A DNA stretch of 64,000 nucleotides. Source: Xaviernesmea rhizosphaerae (GTDB lineage Bacteria > Pseudomonadota > Alphaproteobacteria > Rhizobiales > Rhizobiaceae). Numbering within the stretch: the stretch's first letter is position 1; every line of letters begins with the position of its first letter. This document shows, piece by piece, positions 52,821-62,958 of this stretch. The notes under the pieces are model-generated. The model was given only the letters and a program-made list of their open reading frames with translations, was not told the origin of the DNA and searched no databases. The translations under genes were made by a program, and so were the position numbers. The DNA lies in contig NZ_MKIO01000031.1 in the NCBI RefSeq assembly GCF_001938945.1, forward strand, positions 62,001 to 126,000, read 5' to 3'.

Positions 52821-53615
52821 ATGGAAGACCGCCCCGTTTCGCCCGCGCTGAAGATTGCAGCCTTCGTCATGTTCGCCTTTCTGCTGGCGCCCGTCCTTCT
52901 CGTCGTCCCGATCTCCTTTTCGGCTGACAGCTATATGAGTTTCCCGCCTTCGGGCTGGAGCCTGCGCTGGTATATCGAGCTGATGGACAATTCACGGATG
53001 ATCGGCGCGCTGGGCACGAGCACGCTGCTCGCCGTCATCGTGATGGTGCTCGCCATGGTCATCGCCCTGCCGGCCGCCTATGCGATCGTGCGGATGCGGG
53101 TGATCGGCGGGGAGGCGCTTCTGGCGCTTTTCACCGCACCGCTGCTCCTGCCGACCATCGTGCTCGGACTTGCCATCCTCATCGTCTTTGCCGGGGCGGG
53201 CCTGCTCGCGACGTTCCCGGGCCTCGTGATCGCCCATCTGATCATCGTGCTGCCCTATGCCCTGCGTGTGCTCACCACGTCGCTGTCCGGTCTGCCGATC
53301 ATCATGGAGGAAGCTGCCTCCACGCTCGGGGCTTCCCCGCTTACCGTCTTCCGGCGCATCACCCTGCCGATGATGATGCCCGGCATGGTGGCGACGGCCG
53401 CCCTGTCCTTCCTGGTCTCCTTCGACGAGGCCGTCATCTCCCTCTTCCTGACAGGCCCCCGCATCACCACGCTCCCCGTCGCCCTGTACCAGCACGTCGA
53501 AAACCAGGCCGATCCGCTCGTGGCCGCCGTCTCCGTGCTGCTGATCGTCCTGACGCTCGCCGTGGTTCTGATTGTCGACCGGACGGCGGGACTCACGAAG
53601 ACGTTCGTCAAGTGA
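52821..53615 (+). CDS. ABC transporter permease (PotC type)
   Basis: 264 residues, the second channel subunit. Landmarks: SFSADSYMSFPPSGWSLRWY after the first span and the docking loop EEAASTLGASPLTVFRRITL. AAAGGAG seven bases before ATG 52821 decides the start over an in-frame ATG at 52803. Its last bases overlap the convergent LuxR-like remnant. Confidence 0.9.
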   Translation: MEDRPVSPALKIAAFVMFAFLLAPVLLVVPISFSADSYMSFPPSGWSLRWYIELMDNSRMIGALGTSTLLAVIVMVLAMVIALPAAYAIVRMRVIGGEALLALFTAPLLLPTIVLGLAILIVFAGAGLLATFPGLVIAHLIIVLPYALRVLTTSLSGLPIIMEEAASTLGASPLTVFRRITLPMMMPGMVATAALSFLVSFDEAVISLFLTGPRITTLPVALYQHVENQADPLVAAVSVLLIVLTLAVVLIVDRTAGLTKTFVK

Positions 53616-53943
53616 CCGCGGAGCGCAGCGTTTCTGCGCGCCATTGCGGGTGGCTGCTTTCGGCAACCCGTTCTGCTGGATGGCAGGTGATCAGCAGGAA
53701 AGCCGGCGTCCGGCTTTTCACACCCAGTTTGTGGAACAGGTCTTTGGTGTGCGATCTGACCGGATTGAGGTTGATCTCCAGGCGCGGGGCGATTTCTCGG
53801 TTGGACAGTCGCCAGCGCATGCGTTCCAGCACGTCCTCCCGGGAGGTCAAGCCCCGTATAGAGGCATCCGGGGAGAGCGGCTTGCTCCGGTTCGCCGCGC
53901 TCGATGCAGTCGCATCGCGCTGTATCTCGAAATAGATGTTCAT
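53608..53943 (-). pseudogene. LuxR-type helix-turn-helix remnant
   Basis: 111-residue open frame whose middle is a recognisable but degraded LuxR C-terminal DNA-binding domain: LTSREDVLERMRWRLSNREI, then NPVRSHTKDLFHKLGVKSRT. Compared with the family consensus (LTxREREVL, NTVKSHTKNLFRKL) several core positions have changed and no sensor domain precedes it. There is no clear ribosome-binding site. It overlaps the permease stop by eight bases. Most likely the decayed tail of a regulator; a small intact HTH protein is the alternative. Confidence 0.5.
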
Positions 53944-54049
53944 GAGATGGCTCGGTTCCGAATGTGCCGGCGTGGCCGGAAGGGATCGATTTCCGGTTCG
54001 TGTATTGGCGCATCACTTTGCCGCTCGCGCGGCGCGCCCAGGCTCTAAT

Positions 54050-54089
54050 ACCAGGTGTCGATGATAGGTCCCTATCATCGACACCTGGT
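54050..54089. repeat. 40-bp perfect palindrome related to the element at 18054
   Basis: Two 19-bp arms (54050-54068 and 54071-54089) pair perfectly around a two-base gap. The arm ccaggtgtcgatgatagg differs by one base from the terminal repeat of the 18-kb element (ccaagtgtcgatgatagg). It lies between the LuxR remnant and the end of the LacI gene and looks like the same ends joined without an interior. Confidence 0.9.
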
Positions 54090-54132
54090 TATGACACATG
54101 CCCTGATGCAAGCTGCGCCTGGCAAGGGACGA

Positions 54133-55164
54133 TCAGGATTCAACCCACTCATGCATGTCGATGGGCGGGATCTTGATCATCGGCTCAGGGGCCACGCCGC
54201 TGTCGATGATGGAAAACACGGTGCGCAGCATGGCCGGGACGTCCTGACGGACCATTTCAATGCCGCCGCCGAGCAGAGTGACGAAGGGATCCCAGTCGAA
54301 GCAGCCCATGACCGGCATATCCTGCCCGGCATGGCCCGCGCGCTTGAGCCAGTGCACCACGCCTTCAAGCGAGATGGTGGAATTGACGAACATGCCGCGC
54401 GGCATGGCAAGCCCGGCGCTGCGGCGCGCTTCCAGCGCCGCCTCGGCCTTTTCCGGTGCATAGCCGCAGGGGAGAAGGAGCGTGGGATCGACGGCCAGAC
54501 CGGCATCCTGATGGGCGGCGGTAAAACCGCGCAGGCGCTCGGCGGTATTGTGGTCGCTGGCGCGACCACCGACGAACATCAGCGGGATCGTCTCGCCAAG
54601 CCGTTCGCGACAATTGTCGAGGATCCGCCGCGTCAGCCCGTAAGCGCCGGCGAAATTGTCGGAGATGACCGATGGCGCGCGCGAGCCCGGCAGGTCGAGA
54701 TTAAGGCTGCGCACGCCGGCGCTCAGGCAAAGATCGGTGATCCTGTCCGGATCGGTGGCGCCGGTGGCGATCAGCCATCCCACCTGATAGGCCAGCATCT
54801 CGCGCGCCGCCTCCACCTCCAGTTCCGGATCGCGCCGCGTGCAGGTGACGATCGGGAACAGGCCGCGCTCGCGCGCCATGGTCTCGAAGGTCTCGACGAT
54901 CGAGCCGAAATAGCGGTTGTCATACTTCGGCACGATCATGCCGAGAATGCGCGAGCCTTCCCGGCGCAGAAGGCTCGCCTGCATGTTGACGGCGTAGCCC
55001 TGTTCCTCGGCCAGCCGCGTCACCTTCTCCGCGAGCTTGGCGCTGATGCGCCGCTTCTTCCACGTCCCGTTCAGAACCGCGCTCACGGCGCTGGCCGAGG
55101 TGCCCGCCAGTTCGGCAAGGTCGTAAATGGTCGTCTTTTTGGTCTGGCGGGTCGGAAACGGCAC
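54133..55164 (-). CDS. LacI-family repressor of the ribitol operon
   Basis: 343 residues. DNA-binding part TTIYDLAELAGTSASAVSAV with KRRISAKLAEKVTRLAEEQG, then a sugar-binding-like effector domain (RILGMIVPKYDNRYFGSIVE). The GTG at 55164 has AGGAG about seven bases upstream; an upstream open frame without a site is ignored. It is divergent from the ribitol transport and catabolism operon, the standard arrangement for a local repressor. A LacI-like palindrome lies in the shared spacer. Confidence 0.9.
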   Translation of the reverse strand: MPFPTRQTKKTTIYDLAELAGTSASAVSAVLNGTWKKRRISAKLAEKVTRLAEEQGYAVNMQASLLRREGSRILGMIVPKYDNRYFGSIVETFETMARERGLFPIVTCTRRDPELEVEAAREMLAYQVGWLIATGATDPDRITDLCLSAGVRSLNLDLPGSRAPSVISDNFAGAYGLTRRILDNCRERLGETIPLMFVGGRASDHNTAERLRGFTAAHQDAGLAVDPTLLLPCGYAPEKAEAALEARRSAGLAMPRGMFVNSTISLEGVVHWLKRAGHAGQDMPVMGCFDWDPFVTLLGGGIEMVRQDVPAMLRTVFSIIDSGVAPEPMIKIPPIDMHEWVES

Positions 55165-55225
55165 GCATCTTCTCCTGTTCAAGATGTAGCTTGACATCAA
55201 ATCGGGCGCATGGCAATCAATGCTC

Positions 55226-55255
55226 CATCGATTGCGCAAACATGCACAATCGATG
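55226..55255. promoter_or_regulatory. Candidate LacI operator in the ribitol divergent spacer
   Basis: Inverted arms catcgattg/caatcgatg with a 12-base interior, and the LacI-like core TTGCGCAA at 55232-55239 overlapping the left arm. It lies 62 bases upstream of the LacI start and 175 before the binding-protein gene, so it could serve both directions. Confidence 0.55.
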
Positions 55256-55429
55256 ATACAGGCTGGCAGTGGAGGGCTGGCCGGGAGCATTCCCTTCTGA
55301 AGACGGTGACGGGTCGCCAGGTCCGCGGCGCAAGCGGCGGTGCGGGCGCAGCTTTGTCGTCCTGTCCGGGAGATGGCGTGCGGGAGTGCCCTCGAACGAT
55401 AACGGGTTTGAATTCCCACGGAGGAGACA

Positions 55430-56473
55430 ATGAAGATTAGCACTGTCCTGATGGCATCGGCCGTCACGCTTTCCGCCGTCTGCGGCGCATCCGCGGCGAG
55501 CGCTGCCGACACGGTGGCCTTCCTGATGCCCGACCAGGCGTCCACGCGCTATGAGCAGCACGACTTCCCCGGCTTCAAGGCCGAGATGTCCAAGCTTTGC
55601 GCCGCCTGCACCGTGATCTACCAGAACGCCAATGGCGACGCTTCGCTGCAGCAGCAGCAGTTCAACTCGGTGATCGCCCAGGGCGCCAAGGTCGTCGTCA
55701 TCGATCCCGTCGACTCCTCGGCCGCTGCCGGCCTGGTCGAGATCGCCCAGTCGCAGGGCGTCAAGGTCGTGGCCTATGACCGCCCGATCCCCGGCAAGCC
55801 GGCTGATTACTACGTCTCGTTCGACAATGAGAAGATCGGCTATGCCATCGCCAAGTCGCTGGTCGATCAGCTCAAGGCAACGGGCGTCAAGGAAGGCGCC
55901 GGCGTACTGGAGATCAACGGTTCGCCGACCGACGCGGCCGCCGGCCTGATCCGTGACGGCGTTCATCGCGCCCTCAAGGAATCCGGCTTCAAGACGCTGG
56001 CCGAGTTCGACACGCCGGAATGGGCGCCGCCGAAGGCGCAGGAATGGGCCGCAGGGCAGATCACCCGCTTCGGCGCCGAGATCAAGGGCGTGGTCGCCGC
56101 CAATGACGGCACCGGCGGCGGGGCCATCGCTGCCTTCAAGGCCGCCGGCGTCAAGCCCGTGCCGCCCGTGACCGGCAATGACGCGACGATTGCCGCGCTG
56201 CAGCTGATCATCTCCGGCGACCAGTACAACACGATCTCCAAGCCCTCGGAAGTCGTGGCCGCCGCTGCCGCGAAGGTCGCCGTTCAGCTCGCCAAGGGCG
56301 AGAAGCCGGACGCCAAGACGACGCTCTACGACACGCCCTCCGAACTCTTCGTTCCGGCCGTCGTCACCGCCGAGAACATCAAGGCGGAGATCTTCGACAA
56401 GAAGATCCAGACGGCCGCAGAAGTCTGCACCGGCGAATATGCGGCGGGCTGCAAGAAGCTCGGCATTCAGTAA
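55430..56473 (+). CDS. Pentitol/pentose ABC transporter substrate-binding protein (XylF type)
   Basis: 347 residues. Signal ending AASAAD, then TVAFLMPDQASTRYEQHDFP, NANGDASLQQQQFNSVIAQG, VVAYDRPIPG and late VCTGEYAAGCKKLGI, close to the xylose-binding protein pattern. GGAGGAG lies directly upstream. As first gene of an operon ending in ribitol dehydrogenase and ribulokinase its natural ligand is most likely ribitol. Confidence 0.9.
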   Translation: MKISTVLMASAVTLSAVCGASAASAADTVAFLMPDQASTRYEQHDFPGFKAEMSKLCAACTVIYQNANGDASLQQQQFNSVIAQGAKVVVIDPVDSSAAAGLVEIAQSQGVKVVAYDRPIPGKPADYYVSFDNEKIGYAIAKSLVDQLKATGVKEGAGVLEINGSPTDAAAGLIRDGVHRALKESGFKTLAEFDTPEWAPPKAQEWAAGQITRFGAEIKGVVAANDGTGGGAIAAFKAAGVKPVPPVTGNDATIAALQLIISGDQYNTISKPSEVVAAAAAKVAVQLAKGEKPDAKTTLYDTPSELFVPAVVTAENIKAEIFDKKIQTAAEVCTGEYAAGCKKLGIQ

Positions 56474-56485
56474 ATCGCGCCAGAG

Positions 56486-56526
56486 CCGCCCGGCCGCCCC
56501 TCTTCCCGAAGAGCGCGGCCGGGCGG
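56486..56526 (+). promoter_or_regulatory. Strong intercistronic hairpin after the binding-protein gene
   Basis: Perfect 12-bp outer stem ccgcccggccgc/gcggccgggcgg with an inner ctctt/aagag stem and a cccg loop, 12 bases after the XylF-type stop and 28 before the ATPase gene. There is no T tract. Such structures usually protect the binding-protein message and reduce downstream expression. Confidence 0.75.
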
Positions 56527-56554
56527 GTCCGATTGATCAGGAAGGCTTCCCGCC

Positions 56555-57372
<818 letters not shown>

Positions 57373-57376
<4 letters not shown>

Positions 57377-58635
57377 GCAAGCCAGCCCAGTCCACCCCGT
57401 CATCCCCCCAGGCGCCGCTCGACCGCAGCGACGTGCGCATGCGCCATGATGACAGCATCGCCGATATGCTGCGCGCCTCGCTCGACAAGATCCGCTCCGG
57501 CGATCTCGGCATGCTGCCCGTCGTCATCGGCCTCATCGTCATTTCCGTGGTCTTCAGCGTGCTGAACCCGGTCTTCCTGCTGCCCAACAATCTGGTCAAC
57601 CTGCTGTTCGATTGCGCCACCGTCGGCATCATCTCGCTCGGCATCGTCTGCGTCCTGCTGCTCGGCGAGATCGATCTTTCGGTCGGCTCGATGAGCGGCC
57701 TGGCCTCGGCCATGATCGGCGTGCTCTGGGTCAATCTCGGCCTGCCGCTGCCGGTCGCGCTCTTTGCCGGGCTCGCCGCCGGCGCCTGCGTCGGCGCGCT
57801 CTATGCGGTGCTCTACAATCGCCTGGGCATGCCGAGCTTCATCGCCACCCTGTCCGGCCTGCTCGCGCTTCTCGGGCTTCAGCTTTACATTCTCGGGCCG
57901 ACCGGCAGCATCAACCTGCCCTTCGCCTCCGTGCTGGTCCGCTTCGGCCAGATCTATGTCATGCCGGGATGGCTGTCGCATCTGCTGGCGCTCGTTCCCG
58001 GCGCCGTCATCGTGCTGCGGGGGCTGCGCACGCGCGCCGGACGTCAGGCCGCCGGTCTTTCCGCGCCGCCGCTGAGCGCGCTGTTCCTCAAGGCCGGCCT
58101 TCTGACCGTTGGTCTGGAATTCGCGGTGTTCTATCTGAACATCGGCCGTGGCGTGCCGTGGATGTTCGGCCTGCTGATCGCGCTCGTGGTGCTGCTCGAC
58201 TATGCGCTGACCCGCACGCAATGGGGCCGCTCCATGTTCGCCGTCGGGGGCAATCGCGAGGCCGCCCGCCGGGCAGGCATCAATGTTCGCCGCGTCTATA
58301 TGAGCGCCTTCATGCTCTGCTCGACGCTGGCGGCCCTGGGCGGCATGCTTTCGGCGGCCCGTCTCGCCTCCTCCAGCCAGCAGGCCGGCACGGGCGACGT
58401 CAACCTCAACGCCATCGCGGCGGCGGTCATCGGCGGCACCAGCCTGTTCGGCGGTCGCGGCAGCGCCTATTCCGCCCTGCTCGGCATTATCGTCATCCAG
58501 GCGATCTCCAATGGTCTCACGCTGCTGAACCTCAGCTCGTCGCTGCGCTACATGATCACCGGCGCGGTGCTGGCCATTGCCGTCATTGTCGACTCGCTCG
58601 CCCGCCGCTCGCGGGTCAGCCACGGCCGCGCCTGA
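57373..58635 (+). CDS. Pentitol ABC transporter permease (XylH type)
   Basis: 420 residues with about ten to eleven hydrophobic stretches. CVLLLGEIDLSVGSMSGLAS and MPSFIATLSGLLALLGLQLY are family landmarks; the cytoplasmic insert RGLRTRAGRQAAGLSAPP and the docking region AVGGNREAARRAGINVRRVY match XylH rather than the shorter RbsC. The start at 57373 overlaps the ATPase stop (ATGA). Confidence 0.9.
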
Positions 58636-58654
58636 TCGAAAACCGCTTCGCACA

Positions 58655-58690
58655 GGTCTGAGAGCGTGTCGCAGGAGACGCTCTCAGACC
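58655..58690. promoter_or_regulatory. Perfect intercistronic hairpin before the ribitol dehydrogenase gene
   Basis: Arms ggtctgagagcgt/acgctctcagacc are a perfect 13-bp stem around a 10-base loop, 19 bases after the permease stop. No T tract follows. It could modulate expression of the catabolic genes relative to the importer. Confidence 0.7.
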
Positions 58691-58754
58691 CTCTCAACGG
58701 GGCGCGGCCATGGCCAACGCCCGGCTCAATCTCTTGGAATTCATGGAGTCCGTC

Positions 58755-59483
58755 ATGTCGCAATCGCTGAATGGAAAGGTCGCGGCCATCACCGGCGCTG
58801 CCTCGGGCATCGGTCTGGAATGCGCGCGCAGCCTGGTGGCCGCAGGCGCCACCGTGGTGCTGATCGACCGCGCCGAAGACCGTCTGAAGACGCTGTGCGC
58901 CGAAATCGGCGAGCGGGCCAAGCCCCTGGTGGTCGATCTCCTCAACGGCCCCGAGGTCTCCGGCATGCTGCCGCGCATCCTCGACATCGCCGGCGGCCTC
59001 GATATCTTCCACGCCAATGCCGGCGCCTATGTTGGCGGCCCGGTCGCGGAAGGCGATCCCGACGCCTGGGACCGCATGCTGAACCTCAACATCAACGCCG
59101 CCTTCCGCAGCGTCCATGCGGTGCTGCCGCACATGATCGCGCAGAAGGCGGGCGACATCCTGTTCACCAGTTCGATCGCCGGCGTCGTTCCGGTGATCTG
59201 GGAGCCGATCTACACGGCATCGAAATTCGCCGTGCAGGCCTTCGTCCATTCCACGCGCCGGCAGGTGTCGCAGCATGGCGTGCGCGTCGGCGCGGTTCTG
59301 CCGGGTCCCGTCGTCACCGCGCTGCTCGATGACTGGCCGAAGGAGAAGATGGACGAGGCGCTGGCCAATGGCAGCCTGATGCAGCCGAAGGAAGTGGCCG
59401 ACGCCGTGCTCTTCATGCTGACGCGCCCGCGCAACGTCACCATCCGCGATCTGGTGATCGTGCCCAACAGCGTCGATCTTTAA
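58755..59483 (+). CDS. rbtD: Ribitol 2-dehydrogenase
   Basis: 242-residue short-chain dehydrogenase. It shows the NAD loop GAASGIGLE, the [20 protein letters not shown] segment with catalytic Tyr-x-x-x-Lys, and a long C-terminal stretch ([35 protein letters not shown]) that I recall as nearly identical in Klebsiella ribitol dehydrogenase. It oxidises ribitol to D-ribulose with NAD+. ATG 58755 has GGAG six bases upstream; in-frame ATGs at 58710 and 58743 are less likely. Confidence 0.9.
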   Translation: MSQSLNGKVAAITGAASGIGLECARSLVAAGATVVLIDRAEDRLKTLCAEIGERAKPLVVDLLNGPEVSGMLPRILDIAGGLDIFHANAGAYVGGPVAEGDPDAWDRMLNLNINAAFRSVHAVLPHMIAQKAGDILFTSSIAGVVPVIWEPIYTASKFAVQAFVHSTRRQVSQHGVRVGAVLPGPVVTALLDDWPKEKMDEALANGSLMQPKEVADAVLFMLTRPRNVTIRDLVIVPNSVDL

Positions 59484-59532
59484 CGACGTTCCTTGATCTG
59501 CGGCTTACACGCAGCCGGGCGCGCCGCGCGGT

Positions 59533-59560
59533 CGCTCCGCCCGTCCGGGCAGGCGGAGCG
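59533..59560. promoter_or_regulatory. Hairpin between the ribitol dehydrogenase and kinase genes
   Basis: Nine-base perfect arms cgctccgcc/ggcggagcg around a 10-base loop, midway in the 139-base spacer. Third such structure in this operon. It has no T tract. Confidence 0.6.
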
Positions 59561-59622
59561 GGGGATGGCGCTGCCACGGTCCCGCCGATGACGAACCCGC
59601 CCGGACCCTTGCCAAGCGAGAC

Positions 59623-61260
59623 ATGACCATGACAGACCAGCGACAGCACCCGTCAAACGTCCCCTATGTTGTCGGCATCGATGTCGGGACCGGCAGCGCC
59701 CGGGCCGGGCTCTTCGCGCTCGACGGCACCATGCTTTCCACGGCCAAGCGCGACATCACGCTGTACCGCGAAGCCGGCGACATCGCCGAACAGTCGAGCC
59801 GCGAGATCTGGCAGGCGGTCTGCGCGAGCGTCCGGGAGGCCGTGGCGCGCTCCGGCATCGATCCGGCCAGCGTGGTCGGCATCGGCTTTGACGCAACCTG
59901 TTCGCTGGTGGTGCTTGGCGAAGGCGGAGCATCCCTGCCGGTCGGAGGCAGCGAGGACCCTGATCGCGATATTATCGTCTGGATGGACCATCGTGCCGTC
60001 GCGCAGGCCGAACGCATCAATGCAACGGGCCACCCGGTGCTCGCCTATGTCGGCGGCAGGATCTCGCCCGAGATGGAAACGCCGAAGCTGCTTTGGCTGA
60101 AGGAGAACCGGCCGCAGATCTTCGACGCGGCCTGGCAATTCTTCGATCTCGCCGATTTTCTCACCTGGCGCGCCACGGGCGATCTCGCCCGCTCGACCTG
60201 CACCGTCACCTGCAAATGGACCTATCTGGCGCATGAGAAGCGCTGGGACGCGGATTATTTTCACAAGGTCGGCCTCGGCGAGCTGGCCGATGACGGCTTC
60301 GCCCGCATCGGCCAGACGATCGTCGAGCCGGGCTCGGCGCTTTCGGGCGGGCTGAGCGCGGCGGCGGCGGCGGAGCTGGGGCTGAAGCCGGGAACGGCGG
60401 TTGCCGCCGGCATGATCGATGCCCATGCGGGCGGCATCGGCACGGTCGGCTATGGCGGACGGCCGGAGGAGAACATGGCCTATGTCTTCGGCACCTCCTC
60501 CTGCACCATGTCCTCCACGGCTGAGCCGGTGTTCGTGCCCGGCGTCTGGGGGCCCTATTATTCGGCCATGGTGCCGGGCATGTGGCTGAACGAGGGCGGC
60601 CAGAGCGCGGCCGGCGCTGCGATCGACCAGCTCCTCGCCTTGCATCCGCATGCGCCCAAAGCCGCGGAGCGCGCGGCCGAGCGTGGCGTGCCGCTGCCCG
60701 TCCTGCTCGCCGAACTGGCACAGGCCAGCGTGGCAGACCCATCTCAGGCGGTGCATCTGGTCAAGGGCCTGCATGTCGTTCCCGAATTCCTCGGCAATCG
60801 TGCGCCCTTCGCCGATCCCCATGCCCGCGCCGTCATTGCCGGCCTCGGCATGGACCGCGATGAGGAAAGCCTGGTCGCGCTCTATGTCGCCGGCCTCTGC
60901 GGCATCGGCTACGGGCTGAAAGAGATTATCGACGCTCAGGCACAATCCGGCGCCGACATCGCCCGTATCGTCATCAGCGGCGGGGCAGGACAGCATGATT
61001 TCGTGCGGCAATTGCTGGCCGATGCCACGGGCAAGCCTGTCGTGGCGCCTGAAGCGGGCGAGCCCGTGCTGCTCGGCGCCGCTCTTCTGGGCGCGCTGGC
61101 GGCCGGCAGCTTCGCCGATGCCCGCAGCGCCATGCATGCCCTCTCAGCCGCAGACCGCGTTTACACGCCTACCGACGGCGCGGTGGCTGCTGTGCACGCA
61201 GCGCGCTACGAAGCCTTCCGGACGTTGCAGGAGGCGGCACGGACTGTGCGCGGCTGCTAG
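59623..61260 (+). CDS. D-ribulokinase (FGGY family)
   Basis: 545 residues, the usual length for ribulokinases. The N-terminal phosphate loop is VVGIDVGTGSARAGLFALDG, followed by VGIGFDATCSLVVLGEGG, DPDRDIIVWMDHRAVAQAER and ISPEMETPKLLWLKENRP, then the adenosine motif VISGGAGQHDFVRQLLADAT. This is the RbtK/pentulose-kinase subgroup. It converts the D-ribulose made by the dehydrogenase to D-ribulose 5-phosphate for the pentose phosphate pathway. ATG 59623 or 59629 may start it. Last gene of the ribitol operon. Confidence 0.9.
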   Translation: MTMTDQRQHPSNVPYVVGIDVGTGSARAGLFALDGTMLSTAKRDITLYREAGDIAEQSSREIWQAVCASVREAVARSGIDPASVVGIGFDATCSLVVLGEGGASLPVGGSEDPDRDIIVWMDHRAVAQAERINATGHPVLAYVGGRISPEMETPKLLWLKENRPQIFDAAWQFFDLADFLTWRATGDLARSTCTVTCKWTYLAHEKRWDADYFHKVGLGELADDGFARIGQTIVEPGSALSGGLSAAAAAELGLKPGTAVAAGMIDAHAGGIGTVGYGGRPEENMAYVFGTSSCTMSSTAEPVFVPGVWGPYYSAMVPGMWLNEGGQSAAGAAIDQLLALHPHAPKAAERAAERGVPLPVLLAELAQASVADPSQAVHLVKGLHVVPEFLGNRAPFADPHARAVIAGLGMDRDEESLVALYVAGLCGIGYGLKEIIDAQAQSGADIARIVISGGAGQHDFVRQLLADATGKPVVAPEAGEPVLLGAALLGALAAGSFADARSAMHALSAADRVYTPTDGAVAAVHAARYEAFRTLQEAARTVRGC

Positions 61261-61588
61261 GGTCAGGCCCCATGAGCATCGGATCTGCCGCCGGCAGAAA
61301 GAGGATCTCAGTCTGGAGCCGCTTGAGATGTGAAAAATAGCCGCCATCAGGCGGCTGCAATCCTGCTGGAGGCCTCCGCGTGCCGGCTTTGCCGCCGACG
61401 GGAATGGTGGCCTTGAAACGCAGAGCCTCCGCCAAGGGTCTTAACCCTAGAGCATCGGACCGAAAAGTGGGAACCGGTTTTCGGAAAAATCCGATGCAAA
61501 AACAAAAATCTAGAGCATCGCACTGAGGACTGTTTTCAGTCCGATGCTCTAGATCGTTGTTCTCAGCGGATTTTCTTGATGCTCCGCG
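61261..61588. other. Intergenic region between convergent kinase and deoA genes
   Basis: 328 bases without a gene. The first 185 show no recognisable element. The rest holds the composite repeat at 61449-61551, whose hairpins may end both convergent transcripts. Confidence 0.5.
61449..61551 (+). repeat. Composite palindromic intergenic repeat (copy 4, best preserved)
   Basis: Hairpin B runs from agagcatcggaccgaaaag to aaaaatccgatgc with an inner aaccggttttcgg; linker aaaaacaaaaat; hairpin A has arms agagcatcg(c)actga/cagtccgatgctct. This copy is closest to a consensus of the four long copies in the window. Confidence 0.85.
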
Positions 61589-62935
61589 TCACATCCGTCC
61601 GTCAATCACCTTTCGTTCGGCGCTTCTCGTCTGGGAAAGCGTTATGGCGGCGCGGATGGCGCTCGCCGCCCGGTGCCAATCGTTCTGGTTTACCGCATGC
61701 AGCGTACAGAGCGGCTTGTCCTTGTCGACCTTCGTTCCGACCTGCGCAATGCCGGAAAGACCGACCGCATGGTCAATCGCGTCCCCCGGCCGCTTGCGCC
61801 CGGCGCCGATGGCGACGAGGGCAAAGCCAATGGCTTGGCAGTCCATGGCTGCAACATACCCCTCCATGTCGGGATGAACCGGTGCGATGATCGCTGCGCG
61901 CGGTAGGTGGGCATCCGGATCGACGATGAAGTTGTCCGGCCCGCCCAGTTTTTGCACCATGGCGGCGAAGCAGGCCAGGGCGCTGCAGTCATCGAGCCGT
62001 GTCATCGCCATGCGCCGCGCCTCCGGGCGGCTCTGCGCGATGGCGCCCATCAGCAGGATCTCTTCCGACAGAGCGAGCACGGTCTCCAGAAGGCGCCGTT
62101 CGCGCGCGTCGCCACGCAGGAAGGCAATCACCTCGCGAAGCTGAAGGGCAGAACCGACGCTGTCGCCCAGGATCTGCGAGAGGTCGCTCAGAAGCGCCGT
62201 CATCTTGAGTCCGGCGCCCTTGGCCACAGCGATCAGGCTTTCGGCAAGCGCCATGGCGTCGTCTTTATCGGCCATGAAGGCGCCCGAGCCGTACGGCACT
62301 GTCATCACCAGGCCGCTGATACCGGCCGCAAGCTTCTTCGACAGGATCGAGCCGGTGATCAGCGGAATGCTCTCGACCGTCGCGGCGACATCGCGCACAT
62401 AGTAGATCGGCCGGTCCGCCGGCGCCAGCTCGGGCGTCGGGCCGATGATCGCGCAGCCGATCTCCTTGACCGCTTCCATGAACAGCGCCGTGGGCGGCGC
62501 GATGTCGTAGCCGGGAATGGCATCCAGCAGATCGACCTCACCACCGGTATAGCCAAGGCCGCGCGCGGAGATCATCGGCATGTGGATGCCGCAGGCCGCA
62601 ACCAGGGGCGCGACGATCAGGCTCACCTTCTCGTCTCCCACACCGCCGCTCGAATGCTTGTCGATCAGCGTCGCACCGGAAAGCCCCACCGCGCTCCAGT
62701 CCAGAACCCGGCCGGAATCACGCATGGCCAGGGCATAGCGTACCCGCTCGTCCGCAGTCATGCCGTTGAGATAGACGGCCATAGTGAAAGCGCCGATCTG
62801 GCCTTCGGAGACCGATCCGTCAACCGCGCCGGCCATGAACCGGCGAAAATCCTCCTCGCCGAGTTCCTCTCGGTCTCTCTTCTTGCGGATGACGGCCTGC
62901 GGGAGGAACGGCTCGTCGCTGACGCTCATGTCCAT
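61589..62935 (-). CDS. deoA: Thymidine phosphorylase
   Basis: 448 residues, the usual bacterial length. AVIRKKRDREELGEEDFRRF and the signature LIDKHSSGGVGDEKVSLIVA, then SARGLGYTGGEVDLLDAIPG, identify the pyrimidine-nucleoside phosphorylase family with its phosphate-binding Lys-His-Ser-Ser-Gly-Gly. It converts thymidine and phosphate to thymine and deoxyribose 1-phosphate. ATG 62935 and 62929 are both possible behind a GGAG. It follows the nucleoside hydrolase gene by 23 bases in one operon. Confidence 0.93.
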   Translation of the reverse strand: MDMSVSDEPFLPQAVIRKKRDREELGEEDFRRFMAGAVDGSVSEGQIGAFTMAVYLNGMTADERVRYALAMRDSGRVLDWSAVGLSGATLIDKHSSGGVGDEKVSLIVAPLVAACGIHMPMISARGLGYTGGEVDLLDAIPGYDIAPPTALFMEAVKEIGCAIIGPTPELAPADRPIYYVRDVAATVESIPLITGSILSKKLAAGISGLVMTVPYGSGAFMADKDDAMALAESLIAVAKGAGLKMTALLSDLSQILGDSVGSALQLREVIAFLRGDARERRLLETVLALSEEILLMGAIAQSRPEARRMAMTRLDDCSALACFAAMVQKLGGPDNFIVDPDAHLPRAAIIAPVHPDMEGYVAAMDCQAIGFALVAIGAGRKRPGDAIDHAVGLSGIAQVGTKVDKDKPLCTLHAVNQNDWHRAASAIRAAITLSQTRSAERKVIDGRM

Positions 62936-62958
62936 GGGCTCCGTTCGGAAGAGATTTT

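Noticed and set aside
55195..55429. Short open frames between the LacI and XylF-type genes
   Set aside because: No ribosome-binding sites or motifs; the region fits a divergent promoter and operator.
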